Positions 1 through 6,287 of a stretch of 6,370 nt of DNA are shown piece by piece (position 1 is the first letter of the stretch; every line of letters begins with the position of its first letter). The notes under the pieces were generated by a model. The model saw nothing but the letters and a program-made list of their open reading frames with translations, ran no database searches and was not told the DNA's origin. The DNA is from CAZWVM01 sp964637705 (GTDB lineage: Bacteria > UBA8481): assembly GCA_964637705.1 (NCBI GenBank), contig CAZWVM010000195.1, positions 1 through 6,370 on the forward strand, written 5' to 3'. Made by a program: the position numbers and the translations under genes.

Positions 1-1051
1 ACTCGAAGTCGCGCTGGTCGTGCGCCGGGACCGCCATGACCGCGCCGGTGCCGTAGTCCATGAGCGCGTAGTCGGCGACGAAGAGCGGATGCGCCGTGCC
101 CGTGAAGGGATTGACGAAATCGCGGCCGAGCGCGTAGCCGCGCTTCGGCTTCGTCGCGTCCGCTCGCTCCGTCGCGCTCTGGCGGGAGACCTCGGAGCGG
201 AACGCCGCGAGGCCCTCGGCGCGGTCCGGCGCGACGAGGGTCTCGACCATCGGATGCTCCGGCGCGAGGACGAGATACGTGATGCCGTACACCGTGTCCG
301 GCCTCGTCGTGAAGGTCTCGATCGCCGTCTCCGTGCCCATCACCGGGAACCGCAGGATCGCTCCCTCCGACCGCCCGATCCAGTTTCTCTGCATCTCCTT
401 AACGTGGTCGGGCCAGCCGTCGAGCCGGTCGAGGTTCGAGAGCAGTCGCTCGGCGTAATCGGTCGTGCGGAAGAACCACTGGGCGAGCGAACGCTGTTCC
501 ACCGCCGTCTCCTCGTGCCGCCAGCACATCCCGTCGTGGACCTGCTCGTTGGCGAGCACGGTCTGGCAGCGCGGGCACCAGTTGACCGGAGCCTCGCGGC
601 GGTATGCCAGCCCCTTCTCCCAGAACTTCAGGAAGAACCACTGGTTCCAGCGGTAGTAGTCGGGCCGGCAGGTCGCGACCATCCGGTTCCAGTCGTACGA
701 GAATCCCATCCGTTTCATCTGGCCGACCATCTCGTCGATCCGGGAGAGCGTCCAGTCGCGGGGATGAGCTCCGCCCCCGATCGCCGCGTTCTCCGCGGGA
801 AGCCCGAAGGCGTCGAAACCCATGGGATAGATGACGTGCCGGCCCCTCATCCGCTGGAAACGGGCCACCGCGTCGCCGATCGTGTAGTTGCGCACGTGCC
901 CCATGTGCAGTTTCCCGCTCGGATACGGGAACATCTCCAGGCAGTAGTAGCTCTTCTCCCCTCTCGTGCCGGGCCTCGTGAAGAGCCCGGAGGTCTCCCA
1001 CTTCGCCTGCGCCTCGCGCTCCACCACGGCCGGGTTGTACTTCCTCGTCAT
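1..1051 (-). CDS. leuS: Leucyl-tRNA synthetase, N-terminal 350 codons (gene continues beyond the left edge)
   Basis: Class I aminoacyl-tRNA synthetase that charges tRNA-Leu with leucine in the cytoplasm. Reading from the ATG at 1051, the HIGH signature appears as HMGH at residues 49-52, preceded by FPYPSGKL. A Zn1-type insert follows with CPRC at 159-162 and CWRH at 176-179, the pattern I recall from Thermus LeuRS. The CP1 editing domain carries TTRPDT at 248-253 and MAVPAHDQRDFE near the window edge. Its Asp falls at residue 345, the same number as the editing Asp of E. coli LeuRS, so post-transfer editing is probably intact. The KMSKS loop and anticodon-binding domain lie outside the window. 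The ATG overlaps the upstream stop as ATGA, and GAGGAAGG (minus strand, 1063-1056) is a good ribosome-binding site, which suggests translational coupling to the TerC/Alx gene. Confidence 0.97.
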   Translation of the reverse strand, partial: MTRKYNPAVVEREAQAKWETSGLFTRPGTRGEKSYYCLEMFPYPSGKLHMGHVRNYTIGDAVARFQRMRGRHVIYPMGFDAFGLPAENAAIGGGAHPRDWTLSRIDEMVGQMKRMGFSYDWNRMVATCRPDYYRWNQWFFLKFWEKGLAYRREAPVNWCPRCQTVLANEQVHDGMCWRHEETAVEQRSLAQWFFRTTDYAERLLSNLDRLDGWPDHVKEMQRNWIGRSEGAILRFPVMGTETAIETFTTRPDTVYGITYLVLAPEHPMVETLVAPDRAEGLAAFRSEVSRQSATERADATKPKRGYALGRDFVNPFTGTAHPLFVADYALMDYGTGAVMAVPAHDQRDFE

Positions 1052-1995
1052 GACGCCTTCCTCTTCGAATCACGGATGTTCGCGACGACGGAGGCCGCGA
1101 TGGAACCCGAGAGTAGCAGAAAGACCACGCCCAGGGAAATCTCGATGGAGAGATGGACGTAGTGCGCCATCGTCATCTTGCAGCCGACGAAGACCAGCAC
1201 GACGGCCACGCCGATCTTGAGGTAGCGGAAGAGGCCCAGGGCGCCCGCGAGCAGGAAGTAGAGCGCCCGGAGACCCATGATCGCGAAGACGTTGGAGGAA
1301 TAGACGATGAAGGGGTCCGCCGTGATCCCGAAGATCGCCGGGATCGAATCGACCGCGAAGACCACGTCCGTCGACTCGATGACGAGGAGCACGACGAAGA
1401 GCGGGGTGAAGAGCCGGCGGCCGTCGATGCGCGTCGTGAATTTCGAGCCGTCGTAGTCCCGCGCCATCGGGAGGAATTTCCGCGCCAGGCGCACCAGCGG
1501 GTTCTGGTCCGGGTGTAGCTCGTCCTCCTCGCGGTGCAGGAGCATCTTGACGCCGGTGAAGACGAGAAAGACTCCGAAGACGTAGATCGCCCAGCTGAAG
1601 GTCTCCAGGATCGCCGCCCCCAGCGCGATGAAGACGCCGCGCATGACCAAAGCCCCCAGGATACCCCACTTCAAGACCCGCGGCTGTGCCTCCGGCGTCA
1701 CGCGGAAGAAGGTGAAGATCATGATGAAGACGAAGAGGTTGTCCACCGAAAGCGAGTATTCGATGATGTAGCCCGCGAAGAATTCCAGGGCCGGCTCGCG
1801 CCCCTTGATGATGTAGACCACCGCGTTGAAGACGAGCGCCGTCGAGATCCAGAGCGTGGTCCAGGCCGCCGATTGCTTCATCGACATCCGCTTCTGGCCG
1901 CGGCCCGCGAAGCCCAGGTCGATGCCGAGCATGGCGAGGAAGAAGAGACCGAACCCGATCCAGAGGGCGAGAGGCGTGGGTGTGGCGGGGTTCAT
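1048..1995 (-). CDS. TerC/Alx-family integral membrane protein, probable manganese transporter
   Basis: Polytopic inner-membrane protein of 315 residues, close in length to E. coli Alx (321 by recollection). Family motifs are all present: MKQSAAW at 39-45, SVDNLFVF at 83-90, the IYVFGVFLVFTGVKM segment at 137-151, FAVDSIPAIFGIT at 213-225, and SSNVFAIMGLRALYFLLAG at 233-251. Hydrophobic stretches near 9-30, 46-63, 72-97, 109-130, 134-152, 198-222, 230-257, 261-278 and 284-304 suggest about nine membrane segments. Conserved acidic residues D26, E79, D85 and D216 lie in or next to them. Known family members export Mn2+ or supply it to exported enzymes. The ATG at 1995 is preferred: the frame stays open to an ATG at 2079, but the added residues are Arg-rich and lie inside the phosphatase gene. 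The start follows the phosphatase stop by 16 nt, and I see no clear Shine-Dalgarno. The gene overlaps leuS by 4 nt. No room exists for the Mn riboswitch found before some relatives. Confidence 0.95.
   Translation of the reverse strand: MNPATPTPLALWIGFGLFFLAMLGIDLGFAGRGQKRMSMKQSAAWTTLWISTALVFNAVVYIIKGREPALEFFAGYIIEYSLSVDNLFVFIMIFTFFRVTPEAQPRVLKWGILGALVMRGVFIALGAAILETFSWAIYVFGVFLVFTGVKMLLHREEDELHPDQNPLVRLARKFLPMARDYDGSKFTTRIDGRRLFTPLFVVLLVIESTDVVFAVDSIPAIFGITADPFIVYSSNVFAIMGLRALYFLLAGALGLFRYLKIGVAVVLVFVGCKMTMAHYVHLSIEISLGVVFLLLSGSIAASVVANIRDSKRKAS
1056..1063 (-). promoter_or_regulatory. Ribosome-binding site of leuS inside the 3' end of the TerC/Alx gene
   Basis: GAGGAAGG on the minus strand, 4 nt before the leuS ATG. 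It lies within the last codons of the upstream gene. Together with the ATGA overlap it fixes the leuS start at 1051. Confidence 0.75.
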
Positions 1996-2011
1996 GGGAT
2001 CGGCGATTCCG

Positions 2012-2800
2012 TCAGGTGATCGGATCGACGCCTGAAAGCGTCGAGTTCCCCTCCCCGCTCGCCTCGAAACCGGCGACACGGAAGAGGATGATCGTGACGT
2101 TGTCGGGAGCGCCGCGTTTCAGGGCCAGGGATATCATCTCGTTCACACCCTGCGCGGGATCCTTGTCCATCAGATCGGAGATTTCTTCGAGCTTCACCAC
2201 CCGGTGGAGACCGTCGGACGAGAGGCAGAAGACGTCGCCGGGCCGCAAATCGAGGAAATCGACGTCGGGCGCGTTGAAGTCGGGCATGCCCAGGGCCTTC
2301 ATGAGAATCCCGCCCCGGGCGTCCTCCTCCGCCTGCTTCGGCGTCATCCGTCCCGCCTTCACCTGCTCCTGCACCCACGTGTGGTCCTGCGTCTGCTGCT
2401 CGAAGGCCCCGTCGCGCTTGCGGTAGATGCGGGAATCACCGGCGTGGACGACGATGGCCGTGCGACCGCGCAGGTACACGGCCGAGAAGGTCGTGCCCAT
2501 GCCGTCGCGCGACTCCTCCTTCGAGGCCTCCAGGATCGTCGCGTTCGCCTTCACCACCGCATCGCGCAGGATGAAGGGAAGGTCGCGGCCCGAGTCGCGA
2601 TGACGCGTCATCTCCTCGGCGAAAGTCTCCACCGCGAGCCGCGATGCGACTTCCCCCGCCGCCTCTCCACCGCAACCGTCGGCCACGGCCGCCCAGAAGT
2701 CGAAGCCTTCCTCCAGGTACTTGTAGGAGTCCTCGTTGTTCGCGCGCACGCACCCGGTTTCCGAGGCGGCAGCGACGACGATGCGCGGTTTCACGGGCAT
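2012..2800 (-). CDS. PPM/PP2C-family serine/threonine protein phosphatase
   Basis: Soluble 262-residue phosphatase of the bacterial PrpC/Stp type, about the usual length for a single-domain member. It removes phosphate from Ser/Thr of proteins using two Mn2+ or Mg2+ ions. Motifs in order: GCVRANNEDSY (16-26), VADGCGGEAAGE (39-50; commonly DGMGG), GMGTT (100-104), HAGDSRIY (119-126), QDHTWVQEQVKAGRMT (138-153), ILMKALG (165-171), LSSDGL (193-198) and GAPDNVTIILF (230-240). The metal ligands E23/D24, D41, G42, D196 and D233 are all present. No membrane segment or extra domain is seen, and the last 20 residues are a plain tail. The ATG at 2800 has GGAAG 8 nt upstream. The 71-nt gap before it holds no clear terminator, but an AT-rich palindrome lies just upstream. 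No partner Hanks-type kinase is in the window. The TerC/Alx gene follows after 16 nt. Confidence 0.94.
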   Translation of the reverse strand: MPVKPRIVVAAASETGCVRANNEDSYKYLEEGFDFWAAVADGCGGEAAGEVASRLAVETFAEEMTRHRDSGRDLPFILRDAVVKANATILEASKEESRDGMGTTFSAVYLRGRTAIVVHAGDSRIYRKRDGAFEQQTQDHTWVQEQVKAGRMTPKQAEEDARGGILMKALGMPDFNAPDVDFLDLRPGDVFCLSSDGLHRVVKLEEISDLMDKDPAQGVNEMISLALKRGAPDNVTIILFRVAGFEASGEGNSTLSGVDPIT

Positions 2801-2871
2801 GGTTTCATCTTCCGGTTTCGTAGCCTAGCAGATGGGGCGGAGTTCTTGAAGCGGCTTGTGATGCCGGGCGC

Positions 2872-4140
2872 TCACGCGACAGACCCGGTTTGTGTATCAA
2901 ACGATACAGTCGGCACGGGGCCGATGCCGAAGATCCGCCGCGGCAATTCGCTCAGCTTCTCCACCGCTACCGGAATCGGGATGCCGGCGAGCCGGGCGCG
3001 CTTCAGGTACTCCGGAAAGGTCGATGTCAGCCGGGGATGGGCTGTCAGCGCGGGAAGGGCATCCGTTCCGGCGCAGCCGAAAGGAAGGCGCATCAACTCG
3101 TCGATCACGGCGTCGGACTGGGCGTGGACCATGACGACCGGGGCCGGCTCCTCGATCAGCCGGTCCAGGAGATCCCGCGCGGGCGATGGCGGCAGCCGGC
3201 TTCCGTTCAGGTCCGGCCGGGCGACGAGCCCGGCCAGTTCGAGGTTCTCCGGGCCCGCGAACGCGACGTAGTTCTCCCAGTCCCTCTCCGCGAGCCGCCG
3301 CCCCAGCCGGACCGCGTCGACGCCCCCCAATTCTGCCCGCGACAGCCCCGACATCTCCGGGGGCAGGAGTGCGCGCAGGCCCGTCGATCCGAAGGTGAAG
3401 GGATAATGGTCGAAGGTCAAGCCGATCGCCTCGTGCCCCCGGCGCAGGCTGATGACGAGTTCCTCCAGCCGGTCCCAGTTCGCGCGGCCGGCGATCTTCA
3501 GGTGAGAGATGTGAAGACGGCAGAAACCTCCGCGCCGCCGCGCCTCGCTGACCGCGCCCACCACTTCGTCCAGGGCCCCGATCACGCGGTCCGATTCGTT
3601 TCTCATGTGTACGCAGACGAGCGGCGCGTGCATGGCGAGGGACACGAGTTCCTCGCGGTCGGCGAAGAGCGCCGGCACGTAGGAAAGCCCGATCGAGACG
3701 CCCACGACGCCCTCGTCGAGGGTTTCCCGGATCGCCCGCCCGATCTTCTCCCGCTCCCCGGCGCGCAGGGAGCGAGCGAGGCGGCCGAAGAGGCGCGCCC
3801 GCAGCGAATTGTAGCCGGCCAGGCAGGTGACGTTCGATGCGAGACCGGATCGATAGCGGTCGAAACTTTCGAAAACCGTGGCGCTGCCGAGCACCGAGGC
3901 GACGAAGGATTCGTACTCGGGCCATGCCCCCTCCAGGAGCGGCCAGGGCGTCACACCGCAATTCCCGATGACCTGGTGAACGATCCCCTGGCGCGTCTTC
4001 ACGGCGCGCCCCGGATCGTCGAGGAGCGCGAGATCGTCGTGGGAATGCGCGTCGACGAAGCCGGGATGCCGGGAAGGCAAGTTGCGTCGTTCGGCGTTCG
4101 TTGTCAGGCCCCGGGTTCGCCCGAAAGCGCCCCATCGCAC
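2872..4140 (-). CDS. D-aminoacylase/N-acyl-D-amino-acid deacylase-type amidohydrolase lacking the usual terminal beta domain
   Basis: Metal-dependent hydrolase, most like N-acyl-D-amino-acid deacylases; the substrate is not known. Numbering from the GTG at 4140 (422 residues): PGFVDAHSHDD at 26-36 with H32/H34, GNCG with C61, HMRNE with H178, SHLKIAG with H213, and GTDALP with D360. These match in order, and roughly in spacing, the six metal and catalytic ligands of Alcaligenes D-aminoacylase (H67, H69, C96, H220, H250, D366). HPRLTSTFPEYL and LPRRIFGIG close the barrel. The residues before PGF do not resemble the family's N-terminal strands. The protein ends about 15 residues after RRIFGIG, where relatives continue with strands including an ADLVVFD-like motif. 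The start is uncertain: GTG 4140 overlaps the caspase gene by 37 nt; GTG 4212 and ATG 4299 are in frame but overlap more; none has a convincing Shine-Dalgarno. No signal peptide is evident. It may be barrel-only or decaying. Confidence 0.82.
   Translation of the reverse strand: MRWGAFGRTRGLTTNAERRNLPSRHPGFVDAHSHDDLALLDDPGRAVKTRQGIVHQVIGNCGVTPWPLLEGAWPEYESFVASVLGSATVFESFDRYRSGLASNVTCLAGYNSLRARLFGRLARSLRAGEREKIGRAIRETLDEGVVGVSIGLSYVPALFADREELVSLAMHAPLVCVHMRNESDRVIGALDEVVGAVSEARRRGGFCRLHISHLKIAGRANWDRLEELVISLRRGHEAIGLTFDHYPFTFGSTGLRALLPPEMSGLSRAELGGVDAVRLGRRLAERDWENYVAFAGPENLELAGLVARPDLNGSRLPPSPARDLLDRLIEEPAPVVMVHAQSDAVIDELMRLPFGCAGTDALPALTAHPRLTSTFPEYLKRARLAGIPIPVAVEKLSELPRRIFGIGPVPTVSFDTQTGSVA
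2893..2908. promoter_or_regulatory. Perfect 6-bp-arm inverted repeat, candidate operator
   Basis: TGTATC and GATACA are exact reverse complements separated by AAAC. The site is strikingly AT-rich against its surroundings and lies in the last codons of the amidohydrolase, 93 nt upstream of the phosphatase start. The arms resemble tetO-type operators (CTATC/GATAG), so a TetR-like repressor site is conceivable. No regulator gene is in the window. It is not followed by a T-tract on either strand, so a terminator is unlikely. Confidence 0.35.
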
Positions 4141-5063
4141 CGGGGAAGCGGGCCGCCGCGGCGCGGATGCCGGGGGCGCCGCACCCGTGTCCGCCGGCCC
4201 GGTTTCGCCCACGTATCGACGTCGATCGAGCCGCCGAACACGGGCCGAAGACGTGGATCGCCGAGCCGCGTCCAGTCGGAGAGGCACCGCACGCTCCATC
4301 CGGGCGCGCGCTTTCCACAGGAAGGACAGTAGCGGGGCACGACGCGACCGATGAAATCCCGGATCTCCGCCTGCGTCACGACCCCGTCCCGATCCCGGTC
4401 CGCCTCGCCCTCGAGCCCCGTGACGAGCGCGTGCGTGAAAGCCCCCGACGATTGGTGAGCGAAGGCCGCGCGCGGAGAACCGTCCTCCCGGCAGGCGGCC
4501 AGGACGAGCGTTCCATCGGCGGCAAGATCCCGGACGAACCCGCCGGAGAAACAGCAGTCGAGGATCGCGATCTTTCGGCGGCAGGGCAGCGCATCGAGCA
4601 GGCGGGCGAGTTCGTCGTCCGCCACGGCGCTCTCGAGTTCGTCGCGCGAGTCCCTGAAGAGCAGGGCCTCGTCCCGGCTGTCCACCTCGTCGAGCGGTTC
4701 CCTGTCCGGATTGAGTTCGCCGCCCCCGTGGCCGGTGAAGTAGAGAACGAGCATGTCATCCGGCCTCATGTCGGCCGCAAGCCGTGTGAAGACGCGGCGA
4801 AATCCGGCCCTCGTCGCCTCCGTGTCCGTGAGCACGACGGATCGCGCGCGGTCGATCCGCAGAGGGCCGTCAAGCAGGGAGAAGAGCTCGGCGACGCGGA
4901 CGGCGTCGGCGGCGCAATACTCGAGAGGACCCGCCCACGGGTAGTCCGAAATGCCGACGAAGACGCCAAAGGCGCGGCCGGTGGGATCGGAGGCGGAGGG
5001 AACGAAGAGGAGGAACGTGAGCGCGCCGGCGACGAGGAAGGGACGGGCGGCGGCCGTCGTCAG
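4104..5063 (-). CDS. Secreted or membrane-anchored caspase-like protease (peptidase C14/metacaspase-type) with an EF-hand loop; probable CTG start
   Basis: Predicted cysteine peptidase of the caspase fold, 319 residues if started at the CTG at 5063. Residues 8-25 (PFLVAGALTFLLFVPSAS) look like a signal peptide or anchor. Core strands follow: AFGVFVGISDYP (31-42), then LYFTGHGGG with catalytic His112, and ILDCCFSGG with probable catalytic Cys171 (caspase pattern D-x-C-x-S-G). The p10-like part contains SGAFTHALVTGLEGEA (206-221) and a canonical EF-hand loop, DRDRDGVVTQAE at 222-233 (Asp 1, 3, 5, Glu 12), suggesting Ca2+ binding. CPSC (246-249) and C260 follow, then an Arg/Pro-rich tail of doubtful reading frame. 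No ATG, GTG or TTG lies near the expected start. The CTG overlaps the deoB stop as CTGA; the next conventional codon, GTG 4835, would remove the first core strand. Target unknown. Confidence 0.85.
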   Translation of the reverse strand: MTTAAARPFLVAGALTFLLFVPSASDPTGRAFGVFVGISDYPWAGPLEYCAADAVRVAELFSLLDGPLRIDRARSVVLTDTEATRAGFRRVFTRLAADMRPDDMLVLYFTGHGGGELNPDREPLDEVDSRDEALLFRDSRDELESAVADDELARLLDALPCRRKIAILDCCFSGGFVRDLAADGTLVLAACREDGSPRAAFAHQSSGAFTHALVTGLEGEADRDRDGVVTQAEIRDFIGRVVPRYCPSCGKRAPGWSVRCLSDWTRLGDPRLRPVFGGSIDVDTWAKPGRRTRVRRPRHPRRGGPLPRCDGALSGEPGA

Positions 5064-6247
5064 GCTCCGAGCGAGGAAAGAAAGGAGCGGCCGGCGGCGC
5101 AGGGCACACCGAAGATCTCCGCCACCGTCGCGCCGATGTCGGCCAGGGACGCGAGGGTGCCGAGATTCCGTCCCCGCGCCAGGCCCTTCGTCCACGCGAT
5201 CACGGGGCAGTACTCGCGGCAGTGATCCGTCGAGGGCGTCGTGGGGTCGTTGCCGTGGTCCGCGGTGATGACGAGCAGATCCCGCTCCGAGAGCCCCGCG
5301 GTGATCCGCGGGAGCGCCGCGTCGAACTCCTCGAGGCACTTCGCGTAGCCCGCGACGTCGTTGCGGTGCCCGAAGAGCATGTCGAAGTCGACGAGGTTGG
5401 AGAAGATGAGCCCCGAGGGTTTCTCGGCGATCGCCTTCACGGTCTTCTCCACGCCGTCCGCGTTGTCCTTCGTCTTCCAGTTCTCCGGCACGCCCCGGTC
5501 CGCGAAGATGTCCCTGATCTTGCCGATGCCGAGGACCGGGACGCCCTTCTCGCAGAGCCGGTCCAGGACCGTCGGCTCCGGCGGCTCGAGCGAGTAGTCG
5601 TGCCGGTTGGAGGTGCGCTTGTAGGAGCCGCTCGATCCGAGGAACGGACGCGCGATCACGCGCCCGATCTCGAAGCGCCCGCGGCAGACCTTCCGCGCCG
5701 CCTCGCAGGCCCGGTAGAGTCGTTCGAGCCCGAAGGTCTCCTCGTGCGCGGCGACCTGGAAGACCGAATCCGCGCTCGTGTAGATGATGGGAAATCCCGT
5801 TTTCACGTGCTCGTCGCCGTATTTCGCGATGACCTCCGTGCCGCTCGCGACCTCGTTGGAGAGGACGCCCTCGACGCCGGCCTCCCGCTTGAAGAGTTCC
5901 ACCAGTTCCGCCGGGAAGCCGTCGGGGTAGGTGTTGAGCCGGACCTTGAGGACGGCGCCCATCATCTCCCAGTGGCCCGAGGTGGTGTCCTTGTTCGGGG
6001 CGGCGAGCGCCGCGCGGGCCACCACCGCGCCGGGCGGATCGACCGCGGGGACGCCCGCGACCTCCGTCAGGTTCCCCAGGCCCCACGCGCCGAGGTTCGG
6101 CATGCGGATCCCCCCGTGGACACGCGCGAGGTTCCCGAGCGTGTTCGACCCGGTGTCGCCGTAATCCGCCGCGTCCGGCATCTCGCCGATGCCGACCGAG
6201 TCCAGGACGACGAGAACGACGCGCGCAAAAGGATTCCTGGTGGACAT
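5060..6247 (-). CDS. deoB: Phosphopentomutase DeoB
   Basis: Cytoplasmic enzyme interconverting (deoxy)ribose-1-phosphate and (deoxy)ribose-5-phosphate in nucleoside salvage and catabolism; 395 residues, a normal family length. It belongs to the alkaline phosphatase superfamily and normally uses two Mn2+. Ligands match Bacillus cereus DeoB almost one-to-one with a constant offset: D16 in LDSVG, the phosphorylated Thr88 in DTTSGHWE, D160 in TSAD, D289 and H294 in VDFDMLFGH, D330/H331 in ITADHGND, and H342 in STDHCREY. The cap domain lies between roughly 105 and 215. The ATG at 6247 is chosen over an in-frame TTG at 6253; each has a GAGG-type site 7 nt upstream, but ATG is the stronger codon. 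deoC ends 40 nt upstream, giving the classic deoC-deoB pairing. The TGA overlaps the proposed CTG start of the caspase-like gene. Confidence 0.98.
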   Translation of the reverse strand: MSTRNPFARVVLVVLDSVGIGEMPDAADYGDTGSNTLGNLARVHGGIRMPNLGAWGLGNLTEVAGVPAVDPPGAVVARAALAAPNKDTTSGHWEMMGAVLKVRLNTYPDGFPAELVELFKREAGVEGVLSNEVASGTEVIAKYGDEHVKTGFPIIYTSADSVFQVAAHEETFGLERLYRACEAARKVCRGRFEIGRVIARPFLGSSGSYKRTSNRHDYSLEPPEPTVLDRLCEKGVPVLGIGKIRDIFADRGVPENWKTKDNADGVEKTVKAIAEKPSGLIFSNLVDFDMLFGHRNDVAGYAKCLEEFDAALPRITAGLSERDLLVITADHGNDPTTPSTDHCREYCPVIAWTKGLARGRNLGTLASLADIGATVAEIFGVPCAAGRSFLSSLGA

Positions 6248-6254
6248 GGTCAAA

Positions 6255-6264
6255 CCTCGTTCCT
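6255..6264 (-). promoter_or_regulatory. Tandem Shine-Dalgarno-like sites before deoB
   Basis: AGGAACGAGG on the minus strand contains two purine-rich cores. The nearer GAGG (6258-6255) is 7 nt from the ATG at 6247; the farther GAGGA (6265-6261) is 7 nt from an in-frame TTG at 6253. Two alternative starts differing by two residues are therefore possible. The ATG is the likelier. Confidence 0.55.
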
Positions 6265-6287
6265 CGATCGTATTCCGCGAACCGGTG

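Noticed and set aside
20..1162. Long open reading frame on the plus strand antisense to leuS
   Set aside because: It is Arg-rich with no family motifs and mirrors the GC-rich codon bias of leuS on the opposite strand. The minus-strand frame shows unmistakable LeuRS motifs throughout.
1048..2079. Longer TerC/Alx start at 2079 adding 28 residues
   Set aside because: The added segment is Arg-rich, unlike Alx N-termini, and would lie inside the phosphatase gene. The ATG at 1995 gives a family-typical length.
2822..2850. Possible promoter on the minus strand, TTCAAG and TAGGCT with 17-nt spacing, before the phosphatase gene
   Set aside because: Each hexamer matches the sigma-70 consensus at only 3 of 6 positions. 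Such matches are expected by chance, although the location is reasonable.
2893..2908. Rho-independent terminator
   Set aside because: The 6-bp stem is AT-rich and no T-run follows it on either strand.
2890..4332. Plus-strand open frame of 480 codons opposite the amidohydrolase, and similar ones opposite the caspase gene and deoB
   Set aside because: Compositional shadows: no recognisable domains, Arg/Pro/Glu-rich, and fully antisense to genes with conserved active sites.
5060..5100. Programmed -1 frameshift fusing DeoB to the caspase-like protein
   Set aside because: No X-XXY-YYZ slippery heptamer is visible before the stop, and a fusion would place a signal-peptide-like segment in the middle of a cytosolic enzyme.
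4104..6086. A single 660-residue minus-strand protein spanning deoB and the caspase region
   Set aside because: The first 341 codons are the deoB sequence read out of frame (Arg/Gly-rich). Only the part after about 5063 is a real protein.
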